Source: Candidatus Puniceispirillum sp. (lineage in GTDB: Bacteria; Pseudomonadota; Alphaproteobacteria; Puniceispirillales; Puniceispirillaceae). From it: a stretch of DNA of 64,000 bases. The DNA lies in NCBI GenBank assembly GCA_028382965.1, contig JAOEUK010000004.1, positions 92,464 to 156,463 on the forward strand, written 5' to 3'. Below, one piece after another: positions 55,127-64,000 of this stretch (the stretch's first letter is position 1; each line of letters starts with the position of its first letter). A model generated the notes under the pieces. The model saw only the letters and a program-made list of their open reading frames with translations, was not told the DNA's origin and searched no databases. The position numbers and the translations under genes are program-made.

Positions 55127-55594
55127 ATGAAACTGACAAAAATATCAGACTCCAGCATTGCTATTACGCGCAAAGGACTAGCTACTTTAGACCATGAGCC
55201 CGTTGCTCGTCGTGAATTTTCGTTTTCGATTTTATGGCGTGGTATCCAAAAACGGTGCCCTCAATGTGGGGTTGGAGATGTTTTAACTGGTTATTTGAAG
55301 CCCAAGGCCTCGTGTGAGCACTGCGGCGAAGATTTCAGCCACATTAGCGCTGATGATGGTCCCGCCTGGTTGAGCTTACTTGTTGTAGGTCATGCTGTTG
55401 TACCGCTAATGCTAATTCTAGGTCGCGATCCAGCTATACCAGCTTTGCTAGCGGTTGTTATTCTTGCAATAATTACACTTGTTGGGGTTTATTTTATTCT
55501 ACCAAGGGCAAAAGGTGCTTTTATTGCACTGATCTGGGTGACGGGTGCAACTGGAGAAGATATGTTGTCGGCTGATCAGGACGTACAGGAATAG
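55127..55594 (+). CDS. DUF983 membrane protein
   Basis: This 155-residue protein has a cysteine pair site RCPQCGVGDVLTGYLKPKAS, a second pair in CEHCGEDFSHIS, and two transmembrane helices in the C-terminal half. The family is common in alphaproteobacteria, often close to cytochrome oxidase or surfeit genes, but here it stands alone. Zinc or heme/copper handling has been guessed; no function is established. Confidence 0.85.
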   Translation: MKLTKISDSSIAITRKGLATLDHEPVARREFSFSILWRGIQKRCPQCGVGDVLTGYLKPKASCEHCGEDFSHISADDGPAWLSLLVVGHAVVPLMLILGRDPAIPALLAVVILAIITLVGVYFILPRAKGAFIALIWVTGATGEDMLSADQDVQE

Positions 55595-55713
55595 CGGGTT
55601 GATCGCCAGTTTGTTAAAACTCAAAATTATATGGCATCAAAAGATTTTTTAGCGCTGTTTGGTCATGTTTAGCTGGCGTTGCGCTGACTGTTGATGATCT
55701 TATTTTGACATGA

Positions 55714-55756
55714 TTTTTGATGAAAAATAAATTTGATATTATTTTTTGATGAAAAA
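55714..55756 (+). repeat. 14-bp direct repeats upstream of the XRE-cupin regulator
   Basis: TTTTTGATGAAAAA occurs at 55714-55727 and 55743-55756, pitch 29 bp, in an AT-rich stretch 58 bp ahead of the regulator ATG. Direct repeats at that place suit autoregulation by the XRE protein. Confidence 0.45.
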
Positions 55757-55813
55757 AATATTGAAAATTTCATTTTTTGTGTCCACGATAATTAGCGCTA
55801 TTTAGAAGAAAAA

Positions 55814-56422
55814 ATGCTGGTAAAAATCAAACATGATAAGAAAGTAAAATTGCTGCAAAAACCGCCATTACGTTCAAGTGGCAAGATTGGCAGTGATATT
55901 CGTGCTTTGCGCCGGTCCCGTAACTGGACACTGAGTGATCTTGCCAAAACGCTTGGCCGGTCAGTTGGATGGCTATCACAAGTTGAACGCAATGTATCAG
56001 AACTTGGCCTTGATGATATTCGGAATATAGCCAGATTATTCTCATTGCCGGTCACCTTCTTCTTTACAGATGCTGCCGACAGTAACGAGGCTGCCTATAT
56101 TGTGCGAAGCGGAACACGCCGTATCATGACTGATACACCAAAGGGGCTAGCTGAAAGTCTGTTGTCGCCTGACCTTGGTGGTGCATTTGAGATTGTGCAT
56201 TCCGTATTTGCACCAGGAGCGGCATGTCCCGAACCCTTTGTTCGGCCCACCGAAGAGGCAGGATACGTGCTTGAGGGTAGCCTTGTGCTATTTATTAATG
56301 CAGCTCGTTTTGAATTAAACCCGGGAGATAGCTTTCGGTTTTCTGGTGAAAAAATTAGCTGGATCAATGAGGGCGCGGTTAATGCTGTATTGATTTGGGT
56401 GATTGCACCACCGGTTTATTAG
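55814..56422 (+). CDS. XRE-family regulator with cupin domain
   Basis: This 202-residue protein has a helix-turn-helix (about 30-85; DIRALRRSRNWTLSDLAKTL, GRSVGWLSQVERN) and a C-terminal RmlC-like cupin (about 130-200; EAGYVLEGSLVLFINAARFE, LNPGDSFRFS). This architecture is common in regulators of amino-acid, polyamine and betaine use. It lies 48 bp before the dimethylglycine-dehydrogenase-like pair, which it probably controls. Confidence 0.92.
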   Translation: MLVKIKHDKKVKLLQKPPLRSSGKIGSDIRALRRSRNWTLSDLAKTLGRSVGWLSQVERNVSELGLDDIRNIARLFSLPVTFFFTDAADSNEAAYIVRSGTRRIMTDTPKGLAESLLSPDLGGAFEIVHSVFAPGAACPEPFVRPTEEAGYVLEGSLVLFINAARFELNPGDSFRFSGEKISWINEGAVNAVLIWVIAPPVY

Positions 56423-56470
56423 GTAAGTTTAAAAAATCAGGGATTAAACTCCTTGGAAAGAGAGTTTAAA

Positions 56471-58966
56471 ATGTTAGATCAGGCAAGTGTAACAAGTGAG
56501 ACTGAAGAGCACCCATCAACCAAGCTTCCCGCGTCGGCAAGAGTGGTTGTTATTGGCGGTGGTTCAGTAGGCTGCTCGGTTTTGTATCATCTCGCTGAAA
56601 TGGGCTGGAGTGATTGTGTTTTACTAGAAAAAAATGAGCTTACATCTGGGTCAACTTGGCATGCGGCGGGTAATTGTCCGAATTTTGTTGGGTCATGGAC
56701 AATGATGAAAATCCAGTCCTATTCCACTGAACTCTATCGCAAGCTTGGTGATTTGGTTGATTACCCAATGAATTATCATGTCACTGGCGCCATTCGTTTG
56801 GCACATAGCCGACAGAGAATGGAAGAGTTTCGGCATGTGCAGGCTATGGGTCGGCAGATGGGTGTTGAATTGGAAGAGATGTCGAATAGTGATATGCAGG
56901 CAATATATCCATTTCTTGAAACGCATGATCTTTATGGTGGCCAATGGGATCCACTGGATGGCGATATCGATCCAGCCCAATTGACTCAAGCACTGGCCAA
57001 AGGCGCACGCAATATGGGTGCAACGATTGTTCGCTTCTGCCCTGTTACAGCTGTAATCCGTGTTGGTGATGAATGGAAAATCACTACACCAAATGGTGAA
57101 ATCTGTGCCGAATATGTGGTCAATGCGGCTGGCTATCGCGCTGGCGAGCTTGGTGCAATGTTTGGCCGTAATGTGCCATGTGTGTCATTAGCGCATCAGT
57201 ATCTAATTACCGAACCCATTCCCGAATTAACCGCGCGTGATGAAAAGCTGCCCCTTATCCGGGACCCAGATAGCTCGTATTATCTGCGGCAGGAAAAAGA
57301 TGGGCTATTGCTTGGCCCATATGAAAAGAACTGCCGAGCACACTGGTTGGGTGCCGATGATCCAATGCCTGATGATTTTTCTTTTCAACTGTATAATGAT
57401 GATCTCGAGCGGCTGGAGTGGTACATTGAAGATGCGTGTTCGCGGGTGCCACTTCTCGGCACCGCGGGGGTTACTCGGGTTGTAAACGGACCGATTCCCT
57501 ACACGCCAGATGGCTTGCCGTTACTTGGCCCGATGCCCGGCGTGCCAAACGCGTTTGAAGCTTGTGTTTTTACCTTTGGCATTGTTCAAGCTGGAGGTGC
57601 TGGGAAGCTGCTTGCTGAAATGATCATTGAAGGTGAAACTGAAAGTGATAGTTGGGCGGTTGATCCGCGTCGTTTTACTGACCATGTCGATGTTCACTAT
57701 ACTGTTGCCAAGGGTATCGAAACATACAGCCATGAATACGCTATGCATTTCCCGCAGATTCAATGGCCAGCTGGGCGGAAGGCAAAATTCTCACCACTTT
57801 ATGGCAGGCTGGCAGATGTGGGTGCTGAGTTTGGGAGCTATGGTGGGTGGGAGCGGGCTGATTGGTTTCCTTCAAACGATGCCGACCGAAAACCCGCTGA
57901 TAGTTATGATCGTCAACATTGGTTTGACGCGGTTGGTGATGAATGCCGACATGTTGCTGCGCATGCGGGCATTTTAGAACTGACTGGATTTTCGCGGTTT
58001 CATGTCACTGGCTTTGGCGCAGACGATTGGCTGGCAGGACAGATTACTGGGGATCTACCGAAAGTTGGTCGTATCGGTTTGGTTTATTTCGCTTCGCCAA
58101 AAGGTAAAGTTTTAAGTGAAATGACGATAACTCGGCTGGCTGATAATGAGTTTTTGTTAATGACTGGAGCAGGGGCTTACTGGCATGATCGCGACTTGCT
58201 GAATTCAACAATGCCAAAAAATGCTAGATTTGATATTATTGATGTAACGCGTGATTTGGCTACCTTGCTTATAACTGGGCCGAAATCGCCAGCTATCGTG
58301 GGCATGGTGACAGGCCAGTCAACCACGCAAGATGATTTTCCATGGTTAAGCCACCGGGTGGTGAAGGTCGCTGACTGCGATGTAACTGCCATTCGGGTTT
58401 CTTTTGCAGGGGAAGCTGGATTTGAACTGCACTGCAATATGGATGATGTGGTTTCAGTTTATGATGCGGTTATTGCTGAAGGGGAGAGAAAACAGTTACG
58501 CCACTTTGGAATGCTTGCGCTTGACTCTATGCGTTTAGAAAAAGGTTATCGTTCGTGGAAAGCTGATTTAACATCAGATTACACGATAGTAGAATCCGGG
58601 CTTAAACGCTGGATTAGTTTTAAAAAGAATAAATTTGTTGGGCGTGCCGCGCTGCAAGACGAATGCAAGGTTGGAAGCAAGCGTGAATTTATAACCCTAA
58701 TCTTGGATGACCCTGAAGACAACAAGCCTTTCGGTGAGGCTGTTTATTTAAGTAGTGTATTAATTGATGGAGTTGATATGGGTTTAGTTGTTTCCAGTGG
58801 CTATGGGCATCGTGTGAAGGCATCTATCGCAATGGCTGTTGTTGATTGTGAAGCTCTGAAAAATGGATCAGAGATATCTGTTCTGGTGCTTGGCCGCCCA
58901 CGCCGGGCAAGGCTGGTTCAGGATCATGCTTCCTACGATCCTACAAATTTGAAGATGAAGGTGTAG
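56471..58966 (+). CDS. FAD-dependent dehydrogenase-GcvT fusion, dimethylglycine/sarcosine type (copy 1)
   Basis: This is an 831-residue protein. The N-terminal DAO domain has VVVIGGGSVGCSVLYHLAEM, and H64 in STWHAAG is the likely covalent-FAD histidine. The central FAO_M linker is followed by a GCV_T domain (about 440-720) with a GEAGFELHCNMDD motif and a C-terminal GCV_T_C domain. Relatives oxidise N-methyl groups of dimethylglycine or sarcosine and pass the one-carbon unit to tetrahydrofolate. The ATG at 56471 has GAGAG six bases upstream; a TTG at 56453 precedes this site and is rejected. The next paralogue starts 4 bp after it. Confidence 0.92.
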   Translation: MLDQASVTSETEEHPSTKLPASARVVVIGGGSVGCSVLYHLAEMGWSDCVLLEKNELTSGSTWHAAGNCPNFVGSWTMMKIQSYSTELYRKLGDLVDYPMNYHVTGAIRLAHSRQRMEEFRHVQAMGRQMGVELEEMSNSDMQAIYPFLETHDLYGGQWDPLDGDIDPAQLTQALAKGARNMGATIVRFCPVTAVIRVGDEWKITTPNGEICAEYVVNAAGYRAGELGAMFGRNVPCVSLAHQYLITEPIPELTARDEKLPLIRDPDSSYYLRQEKDGLLLGPYEKNCRAHWLGADDPMPDDFSFQLYNDDLERLEWYIEDACSRVPLLGTAGVTRVVNGPIPYTPDGLPLLGPMPGVPNAFEACVFTFGIVQAGGAGKLLAEMIIEGETESDSWAVDPRRFTDHVDVHYTVAKGIETYSHEYAMHFPQIQWPAGRKAKFSPLYGRLADVGAEFGSYGGWERADWFPSNDADRKPADSYDRQHWFDAVGDECRHVAAHAGILELTGFSRFHVTGFGADDWLAGQITGDLPKVGRIGLVYFASPKGKVLSEMTITRLADNEFLLMTGAGAYWHDRDLLNSTMPKNARFDIIDVTRDLATLLITGPKSPAIVGMVTGQSTTQDDFPWLSHRVVKVADCDVTAIRVSFAGEAGFELHCNMDDVVSVYDAVIAEGERKQLRHFGMLALDSMRLEKGYRSWKADLTSDYTIVESGLKRWISFKKNKFVGRAALQDECKVGSKREFITLILDDPEDNKPFGEAVYLSSVLIDGVDMGLVVSSGYGHRVKASIAMAVVDCEALKNGSEISVLVLGRPRRARLVQDHASYDPTNLKMKV

Positions 58967-58970
58967 ATAG

Positions 58971-61442
58971 ATGTCAGTTCCTTCAAAAGCGCGTGCGGTC
59001 ATTATTGGTGGCGGTGTCATTGGGTGTTCGATTGCTTATCACCTTGGCAAATTAGGGTGGAAAGATGTTGTGTTGTTGGAGCGCAAAAAATTAACTTGTG
59101 GCACTACCTGGCACGCGGCGGGACTGATTGCACAATTGCGTGCAACCCAAAACATGACGCGGTTGGCTAAATATTCACAAGAACTTTATTTTGGTTTGGA
59201 AGCTGAAACAGGGGTTGCCACTGGTTTTAAGCGCAATGGTTCAATTACTGTTGCGCTCACTGATGAGCGTATGGAGGAGCTACGTCGTTCAGTGGCTATG
59301 GCACGCGCCTTTGGAGTTGAAATCGATGAAATTTCACCTTCAGATATTGCTGGTCGCTATCCCGGATTGTTAACAGGCGATGTGGTCGGTGGAGTTTGGT
59401 TGCCAAAGGATGGGCAGGCAGATCCGGTTAACATCACTCAGGCACTGGCAAAAGGGGCTCGTAATTTTGGTGTATCAATTCTACAAGATGTAAAGGTTAC
59501 TGATGTAAATCAAGCCAATGGCCGAGTCACAGGAGTTGAAACTGATCAAGGGCCAGTTGAAGCTGATTATATTGTAAACGCAGGCGGTATGTGGGGGCGC
59601 GAAATTGGCGCGATGGCTGGTGTTGTGGTTCCACTCCATGCATGTGAGCATTTCTACATTGTCACTGAACCGATGGCTGATTTAACGCCAAATTTACCGG
59701 TCTTAAGGGTGCCAGACGAATGCGCCTATTATAAAGAAGATGCAGGCAAAATTTTGCTTGGCGCGTTTGAACCAAATTCAAAGCCTTGGGGCATGAATGG
59801 TATTCCTGACAATTTTGAATTTGATTCTCTACCAGAAGATTTTGATCATTTTGAACCAATTCTTGAGCGTGCTGTTGAACGGTTTCCAATGCTCGCCACG
59901 ACAGGTATCAAGACTTTTTTCAATGGGCCGGAAAGCTTTACGCCAGATGATAGGTATATCCTTGGCGAAGCCCCAGAGCTTGACAACTTCTTTGTTGCAG
60001 CAGGATTCAATTCGGTGGGCATTCAATCTGCCGGTGGGGCAGGCATGGTGCTTGCCGATTGGATGGATCGGGGGGAGGCACCCATTGATCTATGGGATGT
60101 TGATATTCGGCGGATGCAGCCTTTTCAGGCTAATCGAAGTTATTTAAAAAGTCGCGTTTCAGAAACTCTTGGCCTTCTGTACGCCGATCACTTTCCTTAC
60201 CGCCAATTTGCGTCAGCGCGTGGTGTAAGGCGTTCGCCAATTCATAATTATCTTGAGGCTGAAGGAGCATGTTTTGGGGAGGTTGCGGGCTGGGAGCGCG
60301 CCAATTGGTTTTTACCAAAAGTAGAGCAGGAATTGGGTAAGAAAGCTCAATATGAGTATAGCTGGCGTCGTCAGAACTGGTTTGAATATAGTGCGGCTGA
60401 ACATATGTCTGTTAGGCAAAAAGTGGGTATGTTTGACATGTCTAGCTTTGGGAAAATAAAATTAATAGGACGTGATGCTGAAGCAGTTTTACAGCGTATT
60501 GCAGCCAATGATGTGGCTGTTCCCGTTGGCAAAATTGTATACACTCAGTTTCTGAACTCAGATGGTCATATAGAGGCGGATGTTACAATTAGCCGCCTTA
60601 GTTTGGATGAGTTTCTAATAGTAACGCCGGCGGCAACCATCCGGCGTGACTTGCATTGGATCAATGGTCATATTCCTGATGGAGCACTTGCTATGGCAGT
60701 TGATGTTAGTGCTTCTGAGTCAGTTTTTGTGGTGATGGGACCAGAGGCGCGGTCGTTTTTGCAGCCTCTAATTCCCCAGAGTCTTGCAAATGAGGATTTT
60801 GCATTTGGTACTTTGCAGTCTATTGAAATCGGCTATGCGGTTGCTCGGGCGCACCGGGTAACTTACGTCGGTGAGCTTGGTTGGGAACTTTATGTGTCGG
60901 CTGATATGTCAGCTCATGTGTTTGAGGCGATTATGGCGCAGCGGCAATCTCATCCTCTTGCCATGTGTGGCCTTCATGCGCTTGATAGCTGTCGAATTGA
61001 AAAGGGGTTTCGCCATTTTGGTCATGATATTTCGAATGAAAATCATGTACTGGAAGCCGGCCTTGGATTTGCTGTAAAAGAAGAAAAACTCGCTGGAAAA
61101 TTTGGGGTTATGATTGGCGCTGATGCCGTAAAGGCCAAACGCAATGATGGTTTGTCGCAGAGGTTGTTGCAGTTCCGCTTGCGCGACCCTAACCCATTAT
61201 TATATCACAATGAAGGGATTTACCGTGATGGCGAGTTAATTGGCTATTTAACAAGTGGCAACTATGGTCATCATCTCGGTAGTGCGGTTGGCCTAGGGTA
61301 TGTCAAATGTAGCAGTGTTGGTGAGACAGCTGATGCGCAATTGAATGCCAATTATCAGATTGATATTGCTGGAAAATTAATTAATGCTGATGTTAGTTTG
61401 CGCCCTTTTTATGACCCAAAAGGTATACAACCAAAACTTTAA
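58971..61442 (+). CDS. FAD-dependent dehydrogenase-GcvT fusion, dimethylglycine/sarcosine type (copy 2)
   Basis: This is an 823-residue paralogue of the preceding gene with the same domain order. The FAD motif AVIIGGGVIGCSIAYHLGKL and H48 in TTWHAAG are present. GELGWELYVSADMSAHVFE marks the GcvT fold, and the C-terminal domain has TSGNYGHHLGSAVGLGYV. The tight spacing suggests one transcript. The two probably form different subunits or act on successive methyl groups. No glyA, gcv or soxBDAG genes are adjacent. Confidence 0.92.
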   Translation: MSVPSKARAVIIGGGVIGCSIAYHLGKLGWKDVVLLERKKLTCGTTWHAAGLIAQLRATQNMTRLAKYSQELYFGLEAETGVATGFKRNGSITVALTDERMEELRRSVAMARAFGVEIDEISPSDIAGRYPGLLTGDVVGGVWLPKDGQADPVNITQALAKGARNFGVSILQDVKVTDVNQANGRVTGVETDQGPVEADYIVNAGGMWGREIGAMAGVVVPLHACEHFYIVTEPMADLTPNLPVLRVPDECAYYKEDAGKILLGAFEPNSKPWGMNGIPDNFEFDSLPEDFDHFEPILERAVERFPMLATTGIKTFFNGPESFTPDDRYILGEAPELDNFFVAAGFNSVGIQSAGGAGMVLADWMDRGEAPIDLWDVDIRRMQPFQANRSYLKSRVSETLGLLYADHFPYRQFASARGVRRSPIHNYLEAEGACFGEVAGWERANWFLPKVEQELGKKAQYEYSWRRQNWFEYSAAEHMSVRQKVGMFDMSSFGKIKLIGRDAEAVLQRIAANDVAVPVGKIVYTQFLNSDGHIEADVTISRLSLDEFLIVTPAATIRRDLHWINGHIPDGALAMAVDVSASESVFVVMGPEARSFLQPLIPQSLANEDFAFGTLQSIEIGYAVARAHRVTYVGELGWELYVSADMSAHVFEAIMAQRQSHPLAMCGLHALDSCRIEKGFRHFGHDISNENHVLEAGLGFAVKEEKLAGKFGVMIGADAVKAKRNDGLSQRLLQFRLRDPNPLLYHNEGIYRDGELIGYLTSGNYGHHLGSAVGLGYVKCSSVGETADAQLNANYQIDIAGKLINADVSLRPFYDPKGIQPKL

Positions 61443-61528
61443 ATCATTTTTGACCTACACCTTTTCAGCTCTGCTTGGTGTGGCGCTATAAGAACACTCA
61501 ATCTGTTTAAATAGCTGCCAACTATACT

Positions 61529-63880
61529 TTAGTTGCGAACTGGACTTCCATCATCAAGCATAGATGATATGCGTTCGTATGTTTTGGTTGTTTTAGCTAG
61601 TTTTATAAAGGCTTTGCGTTCCCGAGCATAGAGCATGCCTTCATCTGCATCATTGCCTTGATCAAGGTCATTTAGCATTACGTTTGCAATGGTCATTGCC
61701 ACAGTTTTATCGTGTGGCATAAAGTCACCGCGATCAACACCAGCTTGCATAAAGTTAGACATCTTTTCAAATAGGCTTTTATCAGCAAGCTTCAAAATAG
61801 GTTTTTTGGGAGCCATGTAACTGTCTTGCATTTGCCCAACCAATGATATTGCCCGCGTAAGAAGGCGATCACGGTTCATTACTGTTTCATCTCGGTTTGG
61901 AAGAAAATACTTTAATTTTGCAGATAACTCAGGTGATGACCCTGTGGCTCCATAACCAATATTCATCCAGGTGTTCCAAGCAGCATCTTCCCAAGACTGT
62001 TTAGCATCAAACCATCTCAGATATGTCTCTTTAATTCCGCCACCACCTGGCACAACTCCTACGCCAGATTCAACAAGCCCCATCACTGAATTTGTGTGGA
62101 CTACTAATTTATCGCAGTGAGCAAGAACTTCAAAGCCGCCACCAGCAGCAAGGCCTGAGGGTGCTCCAATCACAGGTACAGGTGTATACTTGAGCTTGCA
62201 GACGGCTTCTTGAAAACGCTGCAAAAAAACATCGATTCCGGTCCAGTCACTTTTTTCTATATAATTTCTAAACGCATTTAGGTCGACACCCGCAGAAAAA
62301 TGTTGGGCATCATTGTGGATGATAATTCCACTGCCATGGTCTTCTGCTGCTGCTGCAACAATTTCCATCGAAGCGTCAGTAAGTGCATTTGCCTTTGAAT
62401 GAAATTCTATAAGCCTAAGGTCATTTACTCCTTCGGCAAAACCATTCAAAACGAATAAACTAGCCGCGTCATTTTCTAAAATTGGGGTCATGGTTTTACG
62501 TTTCATCTGGAAACGTATTACGCCAGGGGGCAAACTAAATGGTTTGTATTCGGCATCAGCATGTCGAACTGTTAACGCACTCCCGTCCACTTGGTAAAAT
62601 GGCTTGGCGACCTCAAGAATGGCTGGGACTTTAACGCCAGCTTCAAGCATCAGTTCCCGCATTTTACTGCTTCCGATAGCATCAATCAATTCAAATGGCC
62701 CGCGTTGCCAATTAAATCCGAGTTTCATTGCGTCATCAATGTCCTGAGGGTTTTCTGTTACAGTAGGTATGAGGCTCGCAGCATAAGCCAAAACTCGTCC
62801 TAGTACACGTCGACAAAATTGGGCATGAGCATCATTTTTTGCAAGAATTGGTACTAAGGGCTCCTGTTGTCGAGCTGATGCTTCTGCAGCTAACACTGCG
62901 GAAGCTGGAATTTTTTTGTCTGCAATAGCGTAGTCTGGTAGAGTGATCCCATCATGACCGGAAAACTGAAGTGTCATTCGAATACCATCAGGGCTTTTCA
63001 TATAAAACCCACCTTTGCCTTTATCGCCAGTAAAGCCATCGTTGATCATTGCAGTGATCATTTTTTTTTCGTTGCCTACGGCATGAAAAGCATCATCATT
63101 TGGTAAAATGTTACCCAGAGATTTGACAACATCTGACATCAAGTCGATGCCAATGAGGTCATATAGACCAAATACACCTGTTTTTGGGATGCCCATGGGG
63201 CGGCCCATTAGTGCATCAGCATCCTCAATAGTAAGACCACACCTAACTGCCTCATCAATGCCAACTTGTAGTGCAAACACACCAACTCTGTTCCCTAAAA
63301 AACCTGGTGTGTCTCCGCAGCGCACAACACCCTTTCCAAGGGAACGGTCGTTAAAGTCAGCAAGTTTATTTATTACTTTGCTGGTTGTCTTTGCGCCCCG
63401 TACCAGTTCTAATAACCGCATGTACCGCACTGGATTAAAATAATGTGTTATTGCAAATCGTTGTTGAAATGAGGCAGGCAAATCCTCGACTAACAGTTTA
63501 ATGGGAATGGTTGAGGTGTTGGAGCTAACGATGCAATCTTCGCGAATTATCTCATTTAAACGCTTATACAAGTCTTTTTTGACATCAATACGCTCAACAA
63601 CTGCCTCTATGATCCAGTCACAATCAGCTAACTTGGCAAAATCGTGGTTTATTGTGCCAGGAGAAATTCGTTCAACATAACTCTTGTGCATGAGTTGTGG
63701 TGGGTCAGAGGCGATCAATCTGTCAAGAGCCGCCGCCGAAGGTATTTTGCTTACCCCATCCCGGGCATCAAGATCAAGAAGCAATACATTATGTCCTGCA
63801 TTTGCGATTTGTGCAGCGATTCCGCTACCCATGGTGCCTGCGCCAATAACTGCAATATTTTTAAAAAGGGGATTGTTCAT
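61529..63880 (-). CDS. 3-hydroxyacyl-CoA dehydrogenase/enoyl-CoA hydratase (FadN-like)
   Basis: This 783-residue protein puts the NAD-binding hydroxyacyl-CoA dehydrogenase first (IAVIGAGTMGSGIAAQIANA at the N-terminus, then the HCDH C-terminal domains) and an enoyl-CoA hydratase-like domain last (about 490-700; IIIHNDAQHFSAGVDL, GAPSGLAAGGGFEVLAHCDK). This order is that of FadN-type enzymes, the reverse of FadB/FadJ. The ATG at 63880 comes 4 bases after the upstream stop; the frame from 63904 would overlap that gene. It serves fatty-acid beta-oxidation; no thiolase is in view. Confidence 0.9.
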   Translation of the reverse strand: MNNPLFKNIAVIGAGTMGSGIAAQIANAGHNVLLLDLDARDGVSKIPSAAALDRLIASDPPQLMHKSYVERISPGTINHDFAKLADCDWIIEAVVERIDVKKDLYKRLNEIIREDCIVSSNTSTIPIKLLVEDLPASFQQRFAITHYFNPVRYMRLLELVRGAKTTSKVINKLADFNDRSLGKGVVRCGDTPGFLGNRVGVFALQVGIDEAVRCGLTIEDADALMGRPMGIPKTGVFGLYDLIGIDLMSDVVKSLGNILPNDDAFHAVGNEKKMITAMINDGFTGDKGKGGFYMKSPDGIRMTLQFSGHDGITLPDYAIADKKIPASAVLAAEASARQQEPLVPILAKNDAHAQFCRRVLGRVLAYAASLIPTVTENPQDIDDAMKLGFNWQRGPFELIDAIGSSKMRELMLEAGVKVPAILEVAKPFYQVDGSALTVRHADAEYKPFSLPPGVIRFQMKRKTMTPILENDAASLFVLNGFAEGVNDLRLIEFHSKANALTDASMEIVAAAAEDHGSGIIIHNDAQHFSAGVDLNAFRNYIEKSDWTGIDVFLQRFQEAVCKLKYTPVPVIGAPSGLAAGGGFEVLAHCDKLVVHTNSVMGLVESGVGVVPGGGGIKETYLRWFDAKQSWEDAAWNTWMNIGYGATGSSPELSAKLKYFLPNRDETVMNRDRLLTRAISLVGQMQDSYMAPKKPILKLADKSLFEKMSNFMQAGVDRGDFMPHDKTVAMTIANVMLNDLDQGNDADEGMLYARERKAFIKLAKTTKTYERISSMLDDGSPVRN

Positions 63881-63884
63881 AGGG

Positions 63885-64000
63885 TTAACTCTTATCAGTA
63901 TCATTTAAAAAATTGCGTAAAATAGCATTAACTTTGTTAGGGAATTCAGCTGGCAGCATGTGCCCAGCAGATTCGATCACATTGATTTGTCCGTGCACAA
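63885..64000 (-). CDS. C-terminal end of an alpha/beta hydrolase, partial
   Basis: The frame enters from the right edge and reads VIESAGHMLPAEFPNKVNAI and then LRNFL before the stop at 63885-63887. SAGHMLPAE is the histidine loop of alpha/beta hydrolases. It lies 4 bp ahead of the FadN-like gene on the same strand, so the two are likely co-transcribed. Confidence 0.7.
   Translation of the reverse strand, partial: VHGQINVIESAGHMLPAEFPNKVNAILRNFLNDTDKS

Noticed and set aside
56423..56470. Glycine riboswitch before the GcvT-type genes
   Set aside because: The gap is only 48 bp and shows no aptamer-like structure.
1..64000. CRISPR arrays, rRNA genes, insertion sequences
   Set aside because: No regularly spaced repeats, rRNA motifs, transposase genes or terminal inverted repeats were seen.

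Overview
This window reads as a chromosomal segment of a marine alphaproteobacterium, most like SAR116-type photoheterotrophs. That placement is inferred from gene content: proteorhodopsin with a full retinal cassette, tandem dimethylglycine-dehydrogenase-like enzymes, CoxL-type molybdenum hydroxylases, tripartite tricarboxylate (TTT) transport and a long-form LeuA. No rRNA or marker set fixes the species. G+C looks moderate to low by eye; I did not count it.

Layout. 1-7.2 kb: a partial FAD/Fe-S glycolate- or D-lactate-type dehydrogenase, a broken aminotransferase start, an enoyl-CoA hydratase-like protein, leuA and lepA. 7.2-16 kb: an accessory-looking stretch with tRNA-Ser(GGA), several very small membrane proteins, a MORN-type secreted protein, an ICMT-like methyltransferase, a decayed HGGxSTG gene, an OsmC-YcaO fusion, YaeQ and a RoxA-like JmjC oxygenase. 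16-18.5 kb: a sulfite-oxidase-family protein and a clear dehydrogenase pseudogene. 18.5-26 kb: the complete photosystem on the minus strand, in transcription order proteorhodopsin, crtE, crtI, crtB, crtY, blh, idi-2. It makes the opsin and its retinal from isoprenoid units. A strong hairpin sits between the opsin and crtE, and the opsin has the blue-tuned glutamine.

27.3-52.3 kb is the most unusual part and is probably one catabolic island. A minus-strand operon (TctAB fusion, ThDP-dependent decarboxylase, alpha/beta hydrolase, CoxG, UbiX, CoxS, CoxM) diverges from a plus-strand group (TctC, UbiD, AbrB-type membrane protein, GntR/FCD regulator). Next come two divergent CoxL-like large subunits, then a binding protein with no signal peptide, a GMC oxidoreductase, XdhC and a MocA-type fusion that matures the molybdenum cofactor. 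A LigJ-like hydratase and a MATE exporter follow. The two divergent promoter regions share an operator-like sequence, which suggests one regulator. The parts fit uptake, hydroxylation and prFMN-dependent decarboxylation of an aromatic or heteroaromatic carboxylate; the substrate is not known.

52.4-64 kb: a PQQ-type sugar dehydrogenase, a DksA-like zinc finger, a spermidine-synthase-like protein, DUF983, an XRE-cupin regulator ahead of two tandem FAD/GcvT demethylating dehydrogenases (methylated-amine one-carbon metabolism), a FadN-like beta-oxidation enzyme and the tail of an alpha/beta hydrolase.
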